The notes beneath the pieces were generated by a model. It did not search any database, was not told the DNA's origin, and worked only from the letters and a program-made list of their open reading frames with translations. A program made the translations under genes and the position numbers. From Diphasiastrum complanatum (Eukaryota; Streptophyta; Lycopodiopsida; Lycopodiales; Lycopodiaceae): a stretch of 64,000 nucleotides of DNA. The number at the start of each line of letters is the position of its first letter. Position 1 is the first letter of the stretch. The stretch covers positions 36,755 to 100,754 of the forward strand of contig MU831845.1 in the NCBI GenBank assembly GCA_029204225.1, written 5' to 3'. Below are positions 35,680 to 46,644 of the stretch, one piece after another.

Positions 35680-36380
35680 TGACAAAATTTTACAGAAAAC
35701 TGAATCCCAATCTATCCTAAAAGTGATGGAAGATGCACAAATAAAAGATCTAGATCCAAACTATGAGCTAGAATCAAGACTAGTTATCAAAACTAGCAAA
35801 TTTGGCATTTAACTCCACATTAGGCACATAGATTTGATCAAATGAACCAAAGTAAAGTACATCAAGCTTCTCAGACCTGTAAAAAGGTTCAGTACCTTCC
35901 AAACCAAGCAATTAATGCATAAGAACACTCACATCTAATAGCTAGAACTCACCACCAAAAGACAATGATGATAGAAGTGGAAAACCTTGATTTTTCTTGA
36001 TTATTTGATGGAGATCCCATCATGTATTTATACATTTCAAGCTCGGATCTGAGCATATTAGGGCAACTCTGAACTTATCATACCCTAACCCTAAAATTTA
36101 CCCTAATAGGTCATTGGATCCACCCTAACTTGGGGTCAAGATCTCAAGATCCAAAAACAATGAAAAACATGCTATTTTTAGATCCTAGAATTTTTCTAGC
36201 CTATCCAAACACATTTTTGCCTTATTTCAAAGATGTTATCACAATGTAATATGAGGAATGAACTTATTGGAAAGCATCCTATGTGATTTGGCACGTGTGG
36301 CATCTGTTTACATGGCCATCTTGCCAAGTACAATGCATGTGACCAAAAAATGGTCAAGCTAGAATTGTGAAATTTCAATA
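35680..36380 (-). repeat. 3' LTR of copia F
   Basis: About 701 bp. Starts on the minus strand TATTGAAATTTCAC directly after the polypurine tract (TA where TG is expected) and ends ...CTGTAAAATTTTGTCA. It has a single weak G-box (GGCACGTGTGG near 36290). Confidence 0.75.
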
Positions 36381-36423
36381 CTCCTCCTCACAATCTAGCT
36401 AGATGAAAACATAGCTTTACTAC

Positions 36424-38244
36424 TTAGCCAAGGGCTGATCTAAGTTTCAAAAAAGCATTCTTTTGAATAGGCTTTTTCAATATATCAGCTATGCATTCTT
36501 CACTTGAAACATGCTCCAATGAGACCTCCTTATCTTGGACCTTTTCTCTTACAAAGTGGTGAGCAATCTCTATGTGTTTGCTCCTTGCATGGTAGATTGG
36601 ATTGGATGCTAGGTGTTGGGCTGAGATGTTGTCATTGTAGATGAGTGGAATGACACCTGATCTGATCACTTTGAGCTCCTCAAGCAACCTCTTGATCCAT
36701 AGTACTTCCTTGGTTGTGGGTGTTAGAGCCTTGTACTCGGCCTCGGTTGATGAAAGAGATATTGTTTCTTGCTTCTTTGATAGCCAAGAAACCACACCTT
36801 CTCCAATGTAAGTTGCAAAGGCACTTGTTGACTTTCTATCCTTCTTGTCCCCTACAAAATATGAATCACTAAAGGCATGAGAGTTAATGGATTCACCTCT
36901 ATAAAGGATCCCAAAATCTAGTGTGCCTGAGATGTATCTCAATATTCTCTTGGCACATTTCCAATGGATAAGTAATGGATCTTGCATATTTTGACTAAGC
37001 TTGCAAACATTATAGCAAAGATCAGGTCTTGTTATGGTTATCCACATTAAGGAGCCAATAATTTGCCTATAAAGAGTGATGTCCTTGAAGGATCTTTCAT
37101 CCTCTTTATTGGTCACTTTTACATCATGCTCCATAGGAGTCTCTACATGATGGCATCCATGCATGTTAAATCTATTGAGTAATGAAATGGCATACTTAGA
37201 TTGACAAATGAAGACATAATCTAAAGATCTAAGTACTTCCATACCCAAAATGAAGTGCAAAAGCCTGAGATCTACTATCTTGAACTCTTTGGATAAATCT
37301 AGCTTAGTTTTCTCAACACCTTCTAAATCATCTCCACTAAGTATGATATCATCAACATAAAATAATAAAAGTACAATGCCTTTTGCACTAAGTCTCATGT
37401 ACAAAGTGAGATCATACTCAGTAGGAGTAAATCCAATAGAAATAAGAAAAGTATTGAGCCCTGTGTTCCAAGTTCTAGAAGCTTGTTTCAAACCATACAA
37501 GCTCCTCTTGAGATGACACACCTTGTCTTCCATACCTTGCTTGATGAAGCCCTCGGGCTGCTCCATGAATATATCCTCTTCCAAGTGACCATTTAAGAAA
37601 GCATTTGACACATCCATTTGAAACAATAACCAATCAAAGTGAGAAGCAAGAGCAATGATTAGTCTTATGGTGACCATCTTTGCCACAGGTGCAAAGGTCT
37701 CATCATAATCTATGCCCTTGGATTGAGCATACCCCTTGGCTACAAGCCTTGCCTTGCCTTGTGCTTCTTGATTCAACTTGAGCTTAAAAACCCACTTACA
37801 TCCAATTACATTCCTGTCCAAAGGTAAATCAACAAGCATCCAAGTATCATTCTCCATCAGTGCATTGTACTCATCACACATAGCTTGAAACAACTCCTTT
37901 GATTCTAAAGCCTCACTAACATTTGAAGGATCTTCAAAAGATGTGATTAAGGCATAAGAAGAAGTACTTTCCTCGGCTTGCTTACCCTTGTCCTTGTATG
38001 TGAGCCTTAATGGCTCCATCCTTGACCTTGTGGATCTTCTTGGTGTGCTTGGTGTTCTTGGTTCTAGCTCCTCCTCATGGTCAAGCTCCTCCTTGATCTC
38101 GGGTACCTCTCTTCCAATAGAGTGGTTAGATGAATCATCTTCAAGCTTATGCATTCTAGTCTCATCAAAAATGATATCCCTATAAATGACAACCTTTTGA
38201 GAAGAGGGAACGGTAGATTTTGTAACCTTTGCTTGCATTGCCAT
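36424..38244 (-). pseudogene. Copia F RT-RNase H, long open frame
   Basis: 606 open codons, the longest open RT in the nest. Linker YRDIIFDETRMHK, RT fingers CKWVFKLKLNQEAQGKARLV (a few residues shorter than siblings at 'DGSINKYKA'), MDVSNAFLNGHLEEDIFMEQ, LYGLKQASRTW and YVDD at residues 296-299. RNase H has an altered catalytic context: SDSYFVGD where others have SDSDFAGD. HARSKHIEIAHHFVREK and a C-terminal ADILKKPIQK follow. The initiator Met is internal to the polyprotein, so this frame would not be made separately. Confidence 0.9.
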
Positions 38245-39400
38245 AACCTACCATGATCCCCTTCATGGATGATGGATCCTCCTTGGTTCTTTTGTCCAAA
38301 GGGACATGTACATAGAAAATACATCCTAACACCTTCAAGCTTTTGAGATTAGGCTTTTTTCCATACAATATCTCATAAGATGTCTTACCATTTATAGAAC
38401 TACATGGAACTCTATTACATAAGAAGTTAGCACATGTGAGAGCTTCTCCTCAAAAAGACTTAGGTAGGCATGCATCTAACCTTAGAGCTCCACCCCATTT
38501 TGTTGAGGAGTGTAGGGGCAAGATAACTCCTTCTTGATCCCTTCTTGATCACAAAAGTCTTTGAATTCATTGGAGATATATTCTCCTCTATTGTCACTTC
38601 TAAAGAACTTGACCTTGTGATTATGATGCTTTTCAACAAAAGTCTTGAACTTCACAAAACTCTCAAAAACATGTACTTTAGAGGAAAGTAGATATACCCA
38701 TCCATATCTTGAGTATTCATCTATAAAGGTGACAAACATTGTAGCTCTACCATTGCTCTTTGTGCTAGCAAAATGCACATCCGAGTGGATCAACTAGAGA
38801 GGATGACTTGTCTTTGTGATTGAGCTTGAAAAAGGTAACTTGTGTGCCTTAGCCAAGGCACAAGCTTTACATACCCTTTCCTCCTTTGCCAAAGATCTTG
38901 GAAGGCCGAGAGCAAGCTCCTCCTTGCACATAGCTTCCATGGACTTGGTATTGATGTGACCAAGCCTCTTGTGCCACAAGTCAAATGTGGTCATCTTGGT
39001 CTCCTCGGCTACCATCACAACTTGGTTAGGATTTACAAAAGCATCAAGCTTAAATAACCTCCCAAACCTTGTTCCTCTTGATATGATCATCCCACTCTTT
39101 TTGATGTTGCATACATTAGTATAGAGCTCCACAATGAATCCATCATCTAAAAGTTGGCCAACACTAAGCAAATTCTTAGTGATGCTAGGAATGAAGAGAA
39201 CACCATCTATCTTAGTCTTTTTGGAGGACCCTAAGCATAAGGGAATGGATCCCACACCTTCAACTTTACATTCATGATCATTTGCTGTAAAAATGGACTT
39301 TATAGTCCTACATAAGGTGTGAGTTGAAAAAAATACTCCCTTTTACCCGACATGTGGGAGCTATCCCCACTATCTATCCACCAAGGATCTTCACCTTTGA
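38180..39400 (-). pseudogene. Copia F protease tail and integrase
   Basis: Pieces in order are a protease-like DSGDSSHM (about 39375-39350; Ala changed to Asp), MGSIPLCLGSSKKTK, SVGQLLDDG, integrase zinc site (HKRLGH, CKACALAKAHK), a stop at 38793, core TFIDEYSRYGWVYLL, RSDNRGEYIS (Gly to Arg) and YTPQQNGVEL. The motif normally reading AERKNR...CAKA is deleted. RLDACLPKSF then leads into VLGCIFYVHVPLDKRTKED. At least four disruptions. Confidence 0.88.
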
Positions 39401-39479
39401 TGATGAAAAGGTTGACATCATGAGTGAGTCCTCATGATAGCTCTCTTCCTCCTCTTGTCCAGTGTTGGCTTGGCTTTGA

Positions 39480-40308
39480 TCTTGCTTCCTCTTGAAGCAT
39501 TCCAAGGCATAATTCCCCATCTTTCTACAATAGTAGCATTTTATCTTAAATTTGTCCTTCTTGGGCTTGACTTATGATGATGAGGATGTGGATCCTCCTT
39601 GATCTCCATCCTTTGCGAGCTCCTTTTTGAATGCTCCTCCCTTGGTCTTTGCTTTGCCTTTGCTCTTGAAAAATAAGGCTTTGTCATCACCATCATTGAT
39701 GGAGATCCTCTCCATCCTTGATTTGATATGAGCCTTCCTACTCTCCTCGGCCATCAACACACTTTGAAGGTCTTCAATTTTAGGCAAGTTTCCCATGATG
39801 GCATAGCTTTGGACAAGGTAGTAAAATCACTACATAAGCCATTCAAAACTATTTGCACAAGCTCACTCTCTTTAATAGGTTCACCACCATAAGTAAGCTC
39901 TATGTTCAAATATTTTACTCTCAAAACAAATTGATGTCCACTCTTACTCCTCCCTTGGAAGCATTGAGGAACTTGGTTCTTGAGGGAAAGTAACCTTGAG
40001 GTATTCTTGGACTCATAGATCTTTTGAAGAGTCTCCCAAGCCTCTTGGGCTGAGGTACATGCTCCTACTTCTTTGAGAAAATCATTTGCAACATTCATCT
40101 TAATACAATGAAGTGCAAGCTTGCACCTTCTCTTGTATTTAGTTGCTTCTTGTGGATGGATTGGCTCATCTTCCTCTCCATTCACAATATCCATCAAATC
40201 TTGCATGATAAGGATAGATTCCATTCTTAACTTCCAAATTGAATAATTTGAAGAGTTCAATCTATCATGAGAATCCAAAAGATAGGCACTTATGGATGCC
40301 ATCTTCAA
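39480..40308 (-). pseudogene. Copia F gag
   Basis: Starts MKMASISAYLLDSHDRLNSS with conserved NTSRLLSLKNQVPQC and QIVLNGLCSDF. A frameshift near 39760 leads to LQSVLMAEESRKAHIKSRME and a Lys/Gly linker. The zinc knuckle reads CYYCRKMGNYALEC, with Asn in place of the zinc-binding His, so zinc binding should be lost. Confidence 0.88.
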
Positions 40309-40640
40309 TGATAAGGAGATAGATTTAAAGAAACAAGATAGATTTTACAAGATATGATCACTACTAGGACCTGAGATGAATCACTCTCTGATTTCTCAAC
40401 AATATCTAAGGTGATCTTGAGCTTGATCTATCTTCTAGATCCAAACTAGATGCAAACTTACTATAGATTTGATCAAACTAGTCTCCTCCTTGATCTTGAC
40501 TTCACAAGACATATTAACATTGACATGTTCAATCACAAACCTATCTAAAACCGAGTAGAATAGAAACACAATTTTCACTAGTTTTGCATTTCTAGATGAA
40601 AACTCATCAAAACACTTGATCTGAACCTAAAAGGTGTATT

Positions 40641-41339
40641 TTAGGACTTTAAGAAGCCTAAGAACGACCTAATTAAGCTCTCAAATGGCTGTGGCCTCAC
40701 TATTGCACACAAATAGTAATTTCTCTCATCCTTATTTTGTAAAAAGAAGTTTGATCTTAATTCTTCAATTTCTCTGATACTCAGTTTTTGCAAACAACAA
40801 GATGAGCTGCAAATAATATTCCGTACCTTTTGAATCTCAGATTTTGTAATCAACGATTTTTTACGATTTGTTAAATCGGTGAGGATCTCAAGTCTCTCTT
40901 GTATTTTTCTTTTTGTTTGGAGTCTGATCTATAAATTGAACCTGCGACACTAGTAGGTGCTTGAACTGGTTGAGAAGGTGTTAGAATCTCATGACTCAGA
41001 ATTCATTAGAGGAGTTTTGAGCTCCAAAAAGACCCTTTAAGAATTCGTGCAAGATGTAGTTTATATTATTAAAATATTATAACACTAATATCTTTTACTT
41101 GCCAATACTTTTTAATCGTAGCTCAGAAGTATGTCATGTAACATATCATTGGAAAGCCCTTGTTGAGCGCTTTCCAATGCACCAGACTCCGCTAAATTTG
41201 GACTTACCACTAAAAAAGTTATGTCATTTTTAGTGTGGAATCAAAATGTGGACTCAAAAAGTTACGTTACGTAGATTTCAAATTTGAGTGTTTTGATTGG
41301 TCCATGTGTAAGAAAAAATTGAGAAAAAATATAAAAAGA
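40641..41339. other. Unassigned block between copias F and G
   Basis: No gene supported. Contains a hairpin at 41147-41179 (11-bp perfect arms CATTGGAAAGC / GCTTTCCAATG, 11-base loop). May include a flank of F's lost 5' end. Confidence 0.4.
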
Positions 41340-42935
41340 ATCTCCTTCAAGATGGACTCCATCCTCATTTTCCAAATTGAATAATTTGAAGTGGTCAATC
41401 TTTCACTTGGTTCCAACAAGGATGAACCCATTGAAGACATTTGAAGTGAAGAAAACTCAAATGATGAACAATAAATGTTGTTACACACTTTCAATAGGAT
41501 CCAATAATTGAGTACTATCTCCTCCTATGAAAGATCTTACAACAATTTGTGAATTGATTCTCACTAGCTACTCAAATCTCTCTAAAACAAGATCTATTTC
41601 ACATCAAATGATGGAGTATAGGCAAAGTTAGGATCTAACACTCTTAGCACGTGTGAAATACACTAAGAAACCAAAATTGACTCAAATACGATGATATTGC
41701 ATGAAACAAAATGGCTAAGATCTCAAAACAGTGCCTAGATCACATATAGATGAGATTGGCAAGCATACAACTGTGATTTTGGATCAACCAAGCAATCTCT
41801 TGACCAAACCAAATGTGTCCACCCAGGTCTAGGTGCCCTACCTAACCCTCTTCAAAAGCTTATAACTTTTGATTGGCACAACCAAATGGAATGAAACTGA
41901 TTGCAACAGAAACTAGACAAAAATAGTTTCAAAACAAGCTATCAAGCAAGATAAATGGATCAAACATGAGAGAGAATTTCCAAACTGAAATTGGATGTTC
42001 CTCACACATGTCTGAACACCTGTGATTCCGTACAGTACCAGGTCAGACCCAATCAATGTCCTTTTGATCTCTTTTGATCCAAGATTGAACAAGATAGCTA
42101 GGAAAATGGGCCTTGACAACTTCTAGCTCAAGATTGATGAAAATTTTTCACTTAGATGGATCAAAATGAATGGTAACCTTAGGTAGGCTCTGATACCATG
42201 TTGAATTTCACACGTGTGGACTGTCCACTACATGTACTTGTGATCTCCTAAGGTGTGTAGATGCACCAAGATCAAGACTAGATTGAGATTCAAGATCAAT
42301 CTTGAATCCTATGGCAAAAACACACTACTACATGCATTCAATCACTTCCAACTCTCACTCACACGTGTGGGAAGTATTAAAAAATTAATCTAAGTAAAAA
42401 CAAGCTGCTCTCCTCGAGTAGAGAGAGAAAATGCATCAAGAGCTCTCGAGTAGAGAGAGAAAGCTAGAAATCCAATAACTCACAAAATCCATGAAATCAC
42501 CAAATCAATTGCATTCAAAATGAGGAGTACAATGATACTAGTAGGTCCACGATCTACCACTATGCTTAACTATGATTGGACCATATTTTGTCATCTCTTG
42601 ATCCTATTGGATCATTGATCTATGCACCTCTTAATTCCATTGGACTATATCCAAGCACACCTCAATTTTCTATTGGACCTCACAAGGTTCCACCTCTAAA
42701 TCCTATTGGACCTCTTGGAATTCATCAAACAAAAACTTTACACTTGTCTACACTCTAATTAGCAAGTGTTTAGCCTCTTACTCTATTTTGGCTCAATAGT
42801 GGCATTACAAGTGGAAATGCATAATTTGCCATCTATGCCAAATTTATTCCTATCAACATCCTACACCTAGATGCTTGATGTAAAAAACATAAGACCCCTA
42901 TATCTAGCATAGATAATCTTTTTCAATTCTTCACA
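41340..42935 (-). mobile_element. Copia element G, 5' end only, minus strand
   Basis: Same family as element C. LTR at 42199-42935 (737 bp; minus-strand ends TGTGAAGAATTG and GTGAAATTCAACA), primer site TGGTATCAGAGCC (complement of 42186-42198), about 750 bp of leader, and the first codons of gag (MSSMGSSLLEPSERLTTSNY at 41440 down) stopping near 41340. The rest is deleted. Its LTR abuts integrase codons of element H at 42936. CACACGTGTG occurs at 42209 and 42360. Confidence 0.8.
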
Positions 42936-45023
42936 GGAATCACACCATTTGAAGCTCTATTTGGAGAGAAGCCCAATCTCAAGGATCTCAAAGTTTTTGG
43001 ATCCACTTTTTATGTACACCAATCCTTGGATAAGAGAAGGAAGGATGATGCACCATCCATCAAAGGCATCTTTGTGGGATATGGTGAGAATAGCAAAGCT
43101 TCTAGAGTCTTCAATCCCATCACTAGCAAGGTGATAGTGGGTAGGGATGTTATTTTTTATGAAGGACATGCTTGTGATTTGGATGATAATGCTACTAATC
43201 ATCTTGATGCCAAGGATCATGCTAGGATGGAGGAGGAGCTTCCAAGTGAAGAAGAACTTGAGGATCCACCTCAAGATGCAAGAACTCCAAGAACTCCAAG
43301 AACTCCAAGAAGATCTACAAGGTCAAGATCCGAGCCATTGAGGCTCACCTATGATGGTCAAGGTGATCAAAGGGAAGGCTCATCATCTTTCACATCTTAC
43401 ACCTTTCTTACTTCAATGTTAGATGAGCCAACATGCTATAAGAATGCTTGTAAGTCTAAAAGTTGGATGGATGCTATGCAAGTAGAGTATGATGCTCTTA
43501 TTGAGAATCATACTTGGGATCTTGTGGATCTTCCTCAAGGGAAGAAACCTCTTGATTGCAAGTGGGTGTTTAGATTGAAGTATAATCAAGATGGATCAAT
43601 AAGCAAGCATAAAGCTAGGCTTGTTGCCAAAGTTTTTTTACAAACCAAAGGCATTGATTATGATGAGACCTTTGCTCCTGTGGCTAAGCTTGTTACTATC
43701 AGGTTGATCATTAGTCTTGCTACAACCTTCAATTGGGAGCTATTCCAATTTGACTTCACAAATGCATTCCTCAATGGTTATTTGGAGGAAGAGATCTACA
43801 TGAGGCAACCCGAGGGCTTCATCAAGGCAAAGCATGAAGAAAAGGTGTGTTTTTTGAAGAAGAGCCTTTATGGGCTCAAGCAAGCACCTAGAGCATGGTA
43901 CTCTAGGCTAAACTCTTTTCTCATTTCCATCAATTTTGTAGTGAGTGCCTATGATCTATCATTGTATATAAGTTTTCATGATGGCATGATCATTATTCTT
44001 GTTTTGTATGTAGATGACATTATCTTGAGTGGTAATGATCTAGATGGAATTAGAGATGTAAAAATTGCTTTAGCAAAAAAGTTTAAGATGGTAGATCTCG
44101 GCCTATTGAGCTTCATTCTTGGAATAGAGGTTATTAGAGGATGTGATTTTAGCTTCATTTGTCAATCTAAATATGCTACATCCATCTTAGATAGATTTGG
44201 AATGAAGAATTGTAAAGGCATTGAGACACCAATGGAGCAACATGTAAAAGCATCTATTGGTTGTGATGAAGCATCCTTTGAGGACATCACATTATATAGA
44301 AGGCTTATTGGCTCCTTGATCTATTTAACTATAACTAGACCTGATCTTAGTTATAGTGTTGGAAAGTTAAGCCAATTCATGCAAATTCCTCTAGTTTCAC
44401 ATTGGAAGATGGCCAAAAGAGTTCTTAGATACATTTCATTCACTAAGAATTTTGGTATTTTGTATAGAGGAACTAATCTTGGCTTAAGAGCCTATAGTGA
44501 CTCGGATTTTGCAGGTGACAAAGTGGATAGAAGATCAACAAGTGCCTTTGCCACCTTTCTATGTGATGGAGTAGTATCATGGCTTTCCAAAAAGCAAGAT
44601 ACCATCTCCCTATCTTCCACAGAATCCGAATACAAGGCCTTGACATCAACATGCAAGGAGGTCTTGTGGATCAAAAGGCTATTGGTGTAACTTCATGTCA
44701 TGGAGGAGGAAATCCCTATCATCTATTGTGACAACCAATCAGCCCAATCACTTGCAACTAATCCTACATTCCATGCAAGGAGCAAATACATCGAAATTGC
44801 TCATCATTTTGTGAGGGAAAAAGTGCAAGCTAAAGAGATCAAGCTCCAACACGTGTCATCATCAAGTTGCTTGGCTAATTTGTTAACTAAACCTTTACCT
44901 AAAGATTCATTTGTCAAGCTTAGATCTTTAATTGAAGTTATTGATAAAAGCATTGTGATCTCCAAGGCTAGATTTGAGGAGGAGTGTGAAAAATTGCCTA
45001 CATTGGCAAATCTAGCCATGTAG
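42936..45023 (+). pseudogene. Copia H integrase C-terminus, RT and RNase H
   Basis: Open from 43026 to a TAA at 44688-44690, and open again in the same frame to 45023. Reads GIFVGYGENSKA, VIVGRDVIFYEGH, a run of PRTPRTPRTPRRS from triplicated 'agaactcca', CKWVFRLKYNQDGSISKHKA, DFTNAFLNGYLEEEIYM and YVDD (residues 328-331 counted from 43026). RNase H follows (YSDSDFAGDKVDRRS, LSSTESEYKAL). The only break in RT-RNase H is the single nonsense codon (LLV*LHVMEEE). Of all copies here besides B it has the best preserved polymerase. Confidence 0.92.
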
Positions 45024-45651
45024 AATATTGTACATTTTGTCAATATTGTTTGTTGGTTACTTGAATGGCCAAAGTGCCACTTGTACATACACACCTAAAG
45101 TAGGTTACCACGAGTCAAGAGGAGTGGTTGTGTCTATTTGGTAGTGATTCCTACTTTGTAGGATCTAGACCATGATTTATGATGAGATTTGTACCTACCA
45201 TGCACCTACCAAGCATGACTCTTGGATCTAGGCTAGGGTTTTCATATTAGGGCAAGAAAGTGGAGTCTACTTCCTTATTACATGCTGGATTTTCAATAAC
45301 TTTGCAAAGGAAGTGTGTTTTACTATGTATTCCCATTCTCCATAGTGAGAAGATAGAAACTCGAGTTTCCTCTCATTGTATGGTGATTACTCTTGATTTC
45401 CAATGAAACCCAGCTTTGGCACTTTGTAAACACTGTCTACAGGCCGTACTACAGCCTTATTTCCACACGTGTGGAGTTGGATTATACTATTTGGTCAATG
45501 CTTTGATTGTCTCTACTTGTTTCCTATCAAGCTGCTAAACTAGTTCTTGTTTTCTGATGACTAGTTTATGATAGATTGTTTAACAAGCATACAATCACCT
45601 TGTGGATCATTCAAAGATCCATTTATGGTCCTTAGTACTGTACTTTTCACA
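44985..45651 (+). repeat. 3' LTR of copia H
   Basis: 667 bp, TGTGAAAAATTGCC...GTACTTTTCACA, following GAGGAGGAG. CACACGTGTG at 45464-45473. The solo LTR at 57426-58119 is the same family in reverse. Confidence 0.85.
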
Positions 45652-45659
45652 TCATTAAT

Positions 45660-46326
45660 TGAAGGTAGGTGTACTTTCTAGTTTCACACGTGTGAAACAC
45701 TATCTGAGTACGAACTCCAACATGAAAATCAAGTACACATTGATAGAACCTCAAAACAATCAAAACAAATGTAGACAAATGGAGAGAATCACTCAAAATT
45801 GCTTCCAAAACCAAGATTGGTGTCTCACATTGATTATGGCCAATAAGCCTCTATATATACACTTTTGGAGCTTGAGGTACTGATCATGCATCAGATATCA
45901 CACGTGTGAGGATGCCTTGTCACCATCATGCAATTTGACGCTTGGATCAAAACTTTTCATTTTGGGCATTTTTGGTCTATTTTCCTACTATATGGAGATC
46001 TTCATGGAAATCTTCTAGAAGCAAAAACTCGCCTACTTCAGCTATTTCCACACGTGTGAGCTGTCCTCTACACATGGGATATGACATCTAACCAAAGGAT
46101 GTGGCTCATGCAATCAATAGATTGATGCCATGTGTCATATGTCTAGAAAACTAGTTTTTGGCCATTTTAGCCACGAGAACTTGAATTAAATCATATGTAC
46201 AAAATATATGATTATGGTACAAGACAAGTACACTAGTTTCACACAAGGGAACAGGCTCCACACATGTGTGTTTATCTATATACAAGATTTTTGGCCTCTA
46301 CCAAGCTTATTTTTGCACTTTTCACA
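45660..46326 (-). repeat. 3' LTR of copia I
   Basis: Right end fixed by the polypurine tract at 46327-46335; left end (45660) is my best guess from TG...CA symmetry. Contains CACACGTGTG at 45685, 45899 and 46049, the highest density in the window. Confidence 0.65.
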
Positions 46327-46644
46327 CTCCTCCTCAAAAATCTAGCTTGGTAGATCTAGCTTGATGGAAAACATGATGATCTTGAACTTGACTCCATGGG
46401 CTGAATTTGTCTTTGCTGGTTCCAAAAGGTGTGAAGATCAGTCAATGAGCTTGACGTTGATCTGAAATCACCATATCCATGATAGTGCTTCTTTGATGTT
46501 GACATCTTTGATGAGCTTGAGAGCTTTGCACCATCCTAGCATCTCCAAAATTGATTCCTTCCAATTTTCATGTAGATGCTTGACCTTGAGGCTTGCTCCT
46601 CCTTCATGTGCATGCTCCTTCATGAGAAAATAAAGATTTCTTCA

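Larger units (their letters stand above)
35680..40640 (-). mobile_element. Copia element F, minus strand, 5' LTR missing
   Basis: Minus-strand copia with a 3' LTR (35680-36380), polypurine tract (complement of CTCCTCCTCAC), pol and gag up to 40308, then about 330 bp of leader. No primer site or second LTR was found beyond 40640, so its 5' end is gone. The left edge joins the RT of element E at codon HITQ. Confidence 0.85.
42936..45651 (+). mobile_element. Copia element H, 3' half with LTR
   Basis: Begins abruptly inside integrase (GITPFEALFGEKPNLKD) next to element G and continues through RT, RNase H, polypurine tract GAGGAGGAG and a 3' LTR. The 5' half, including gag and the 5' LTR, is absent, so no target duplication can be checked. 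Confidence 0.88.
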
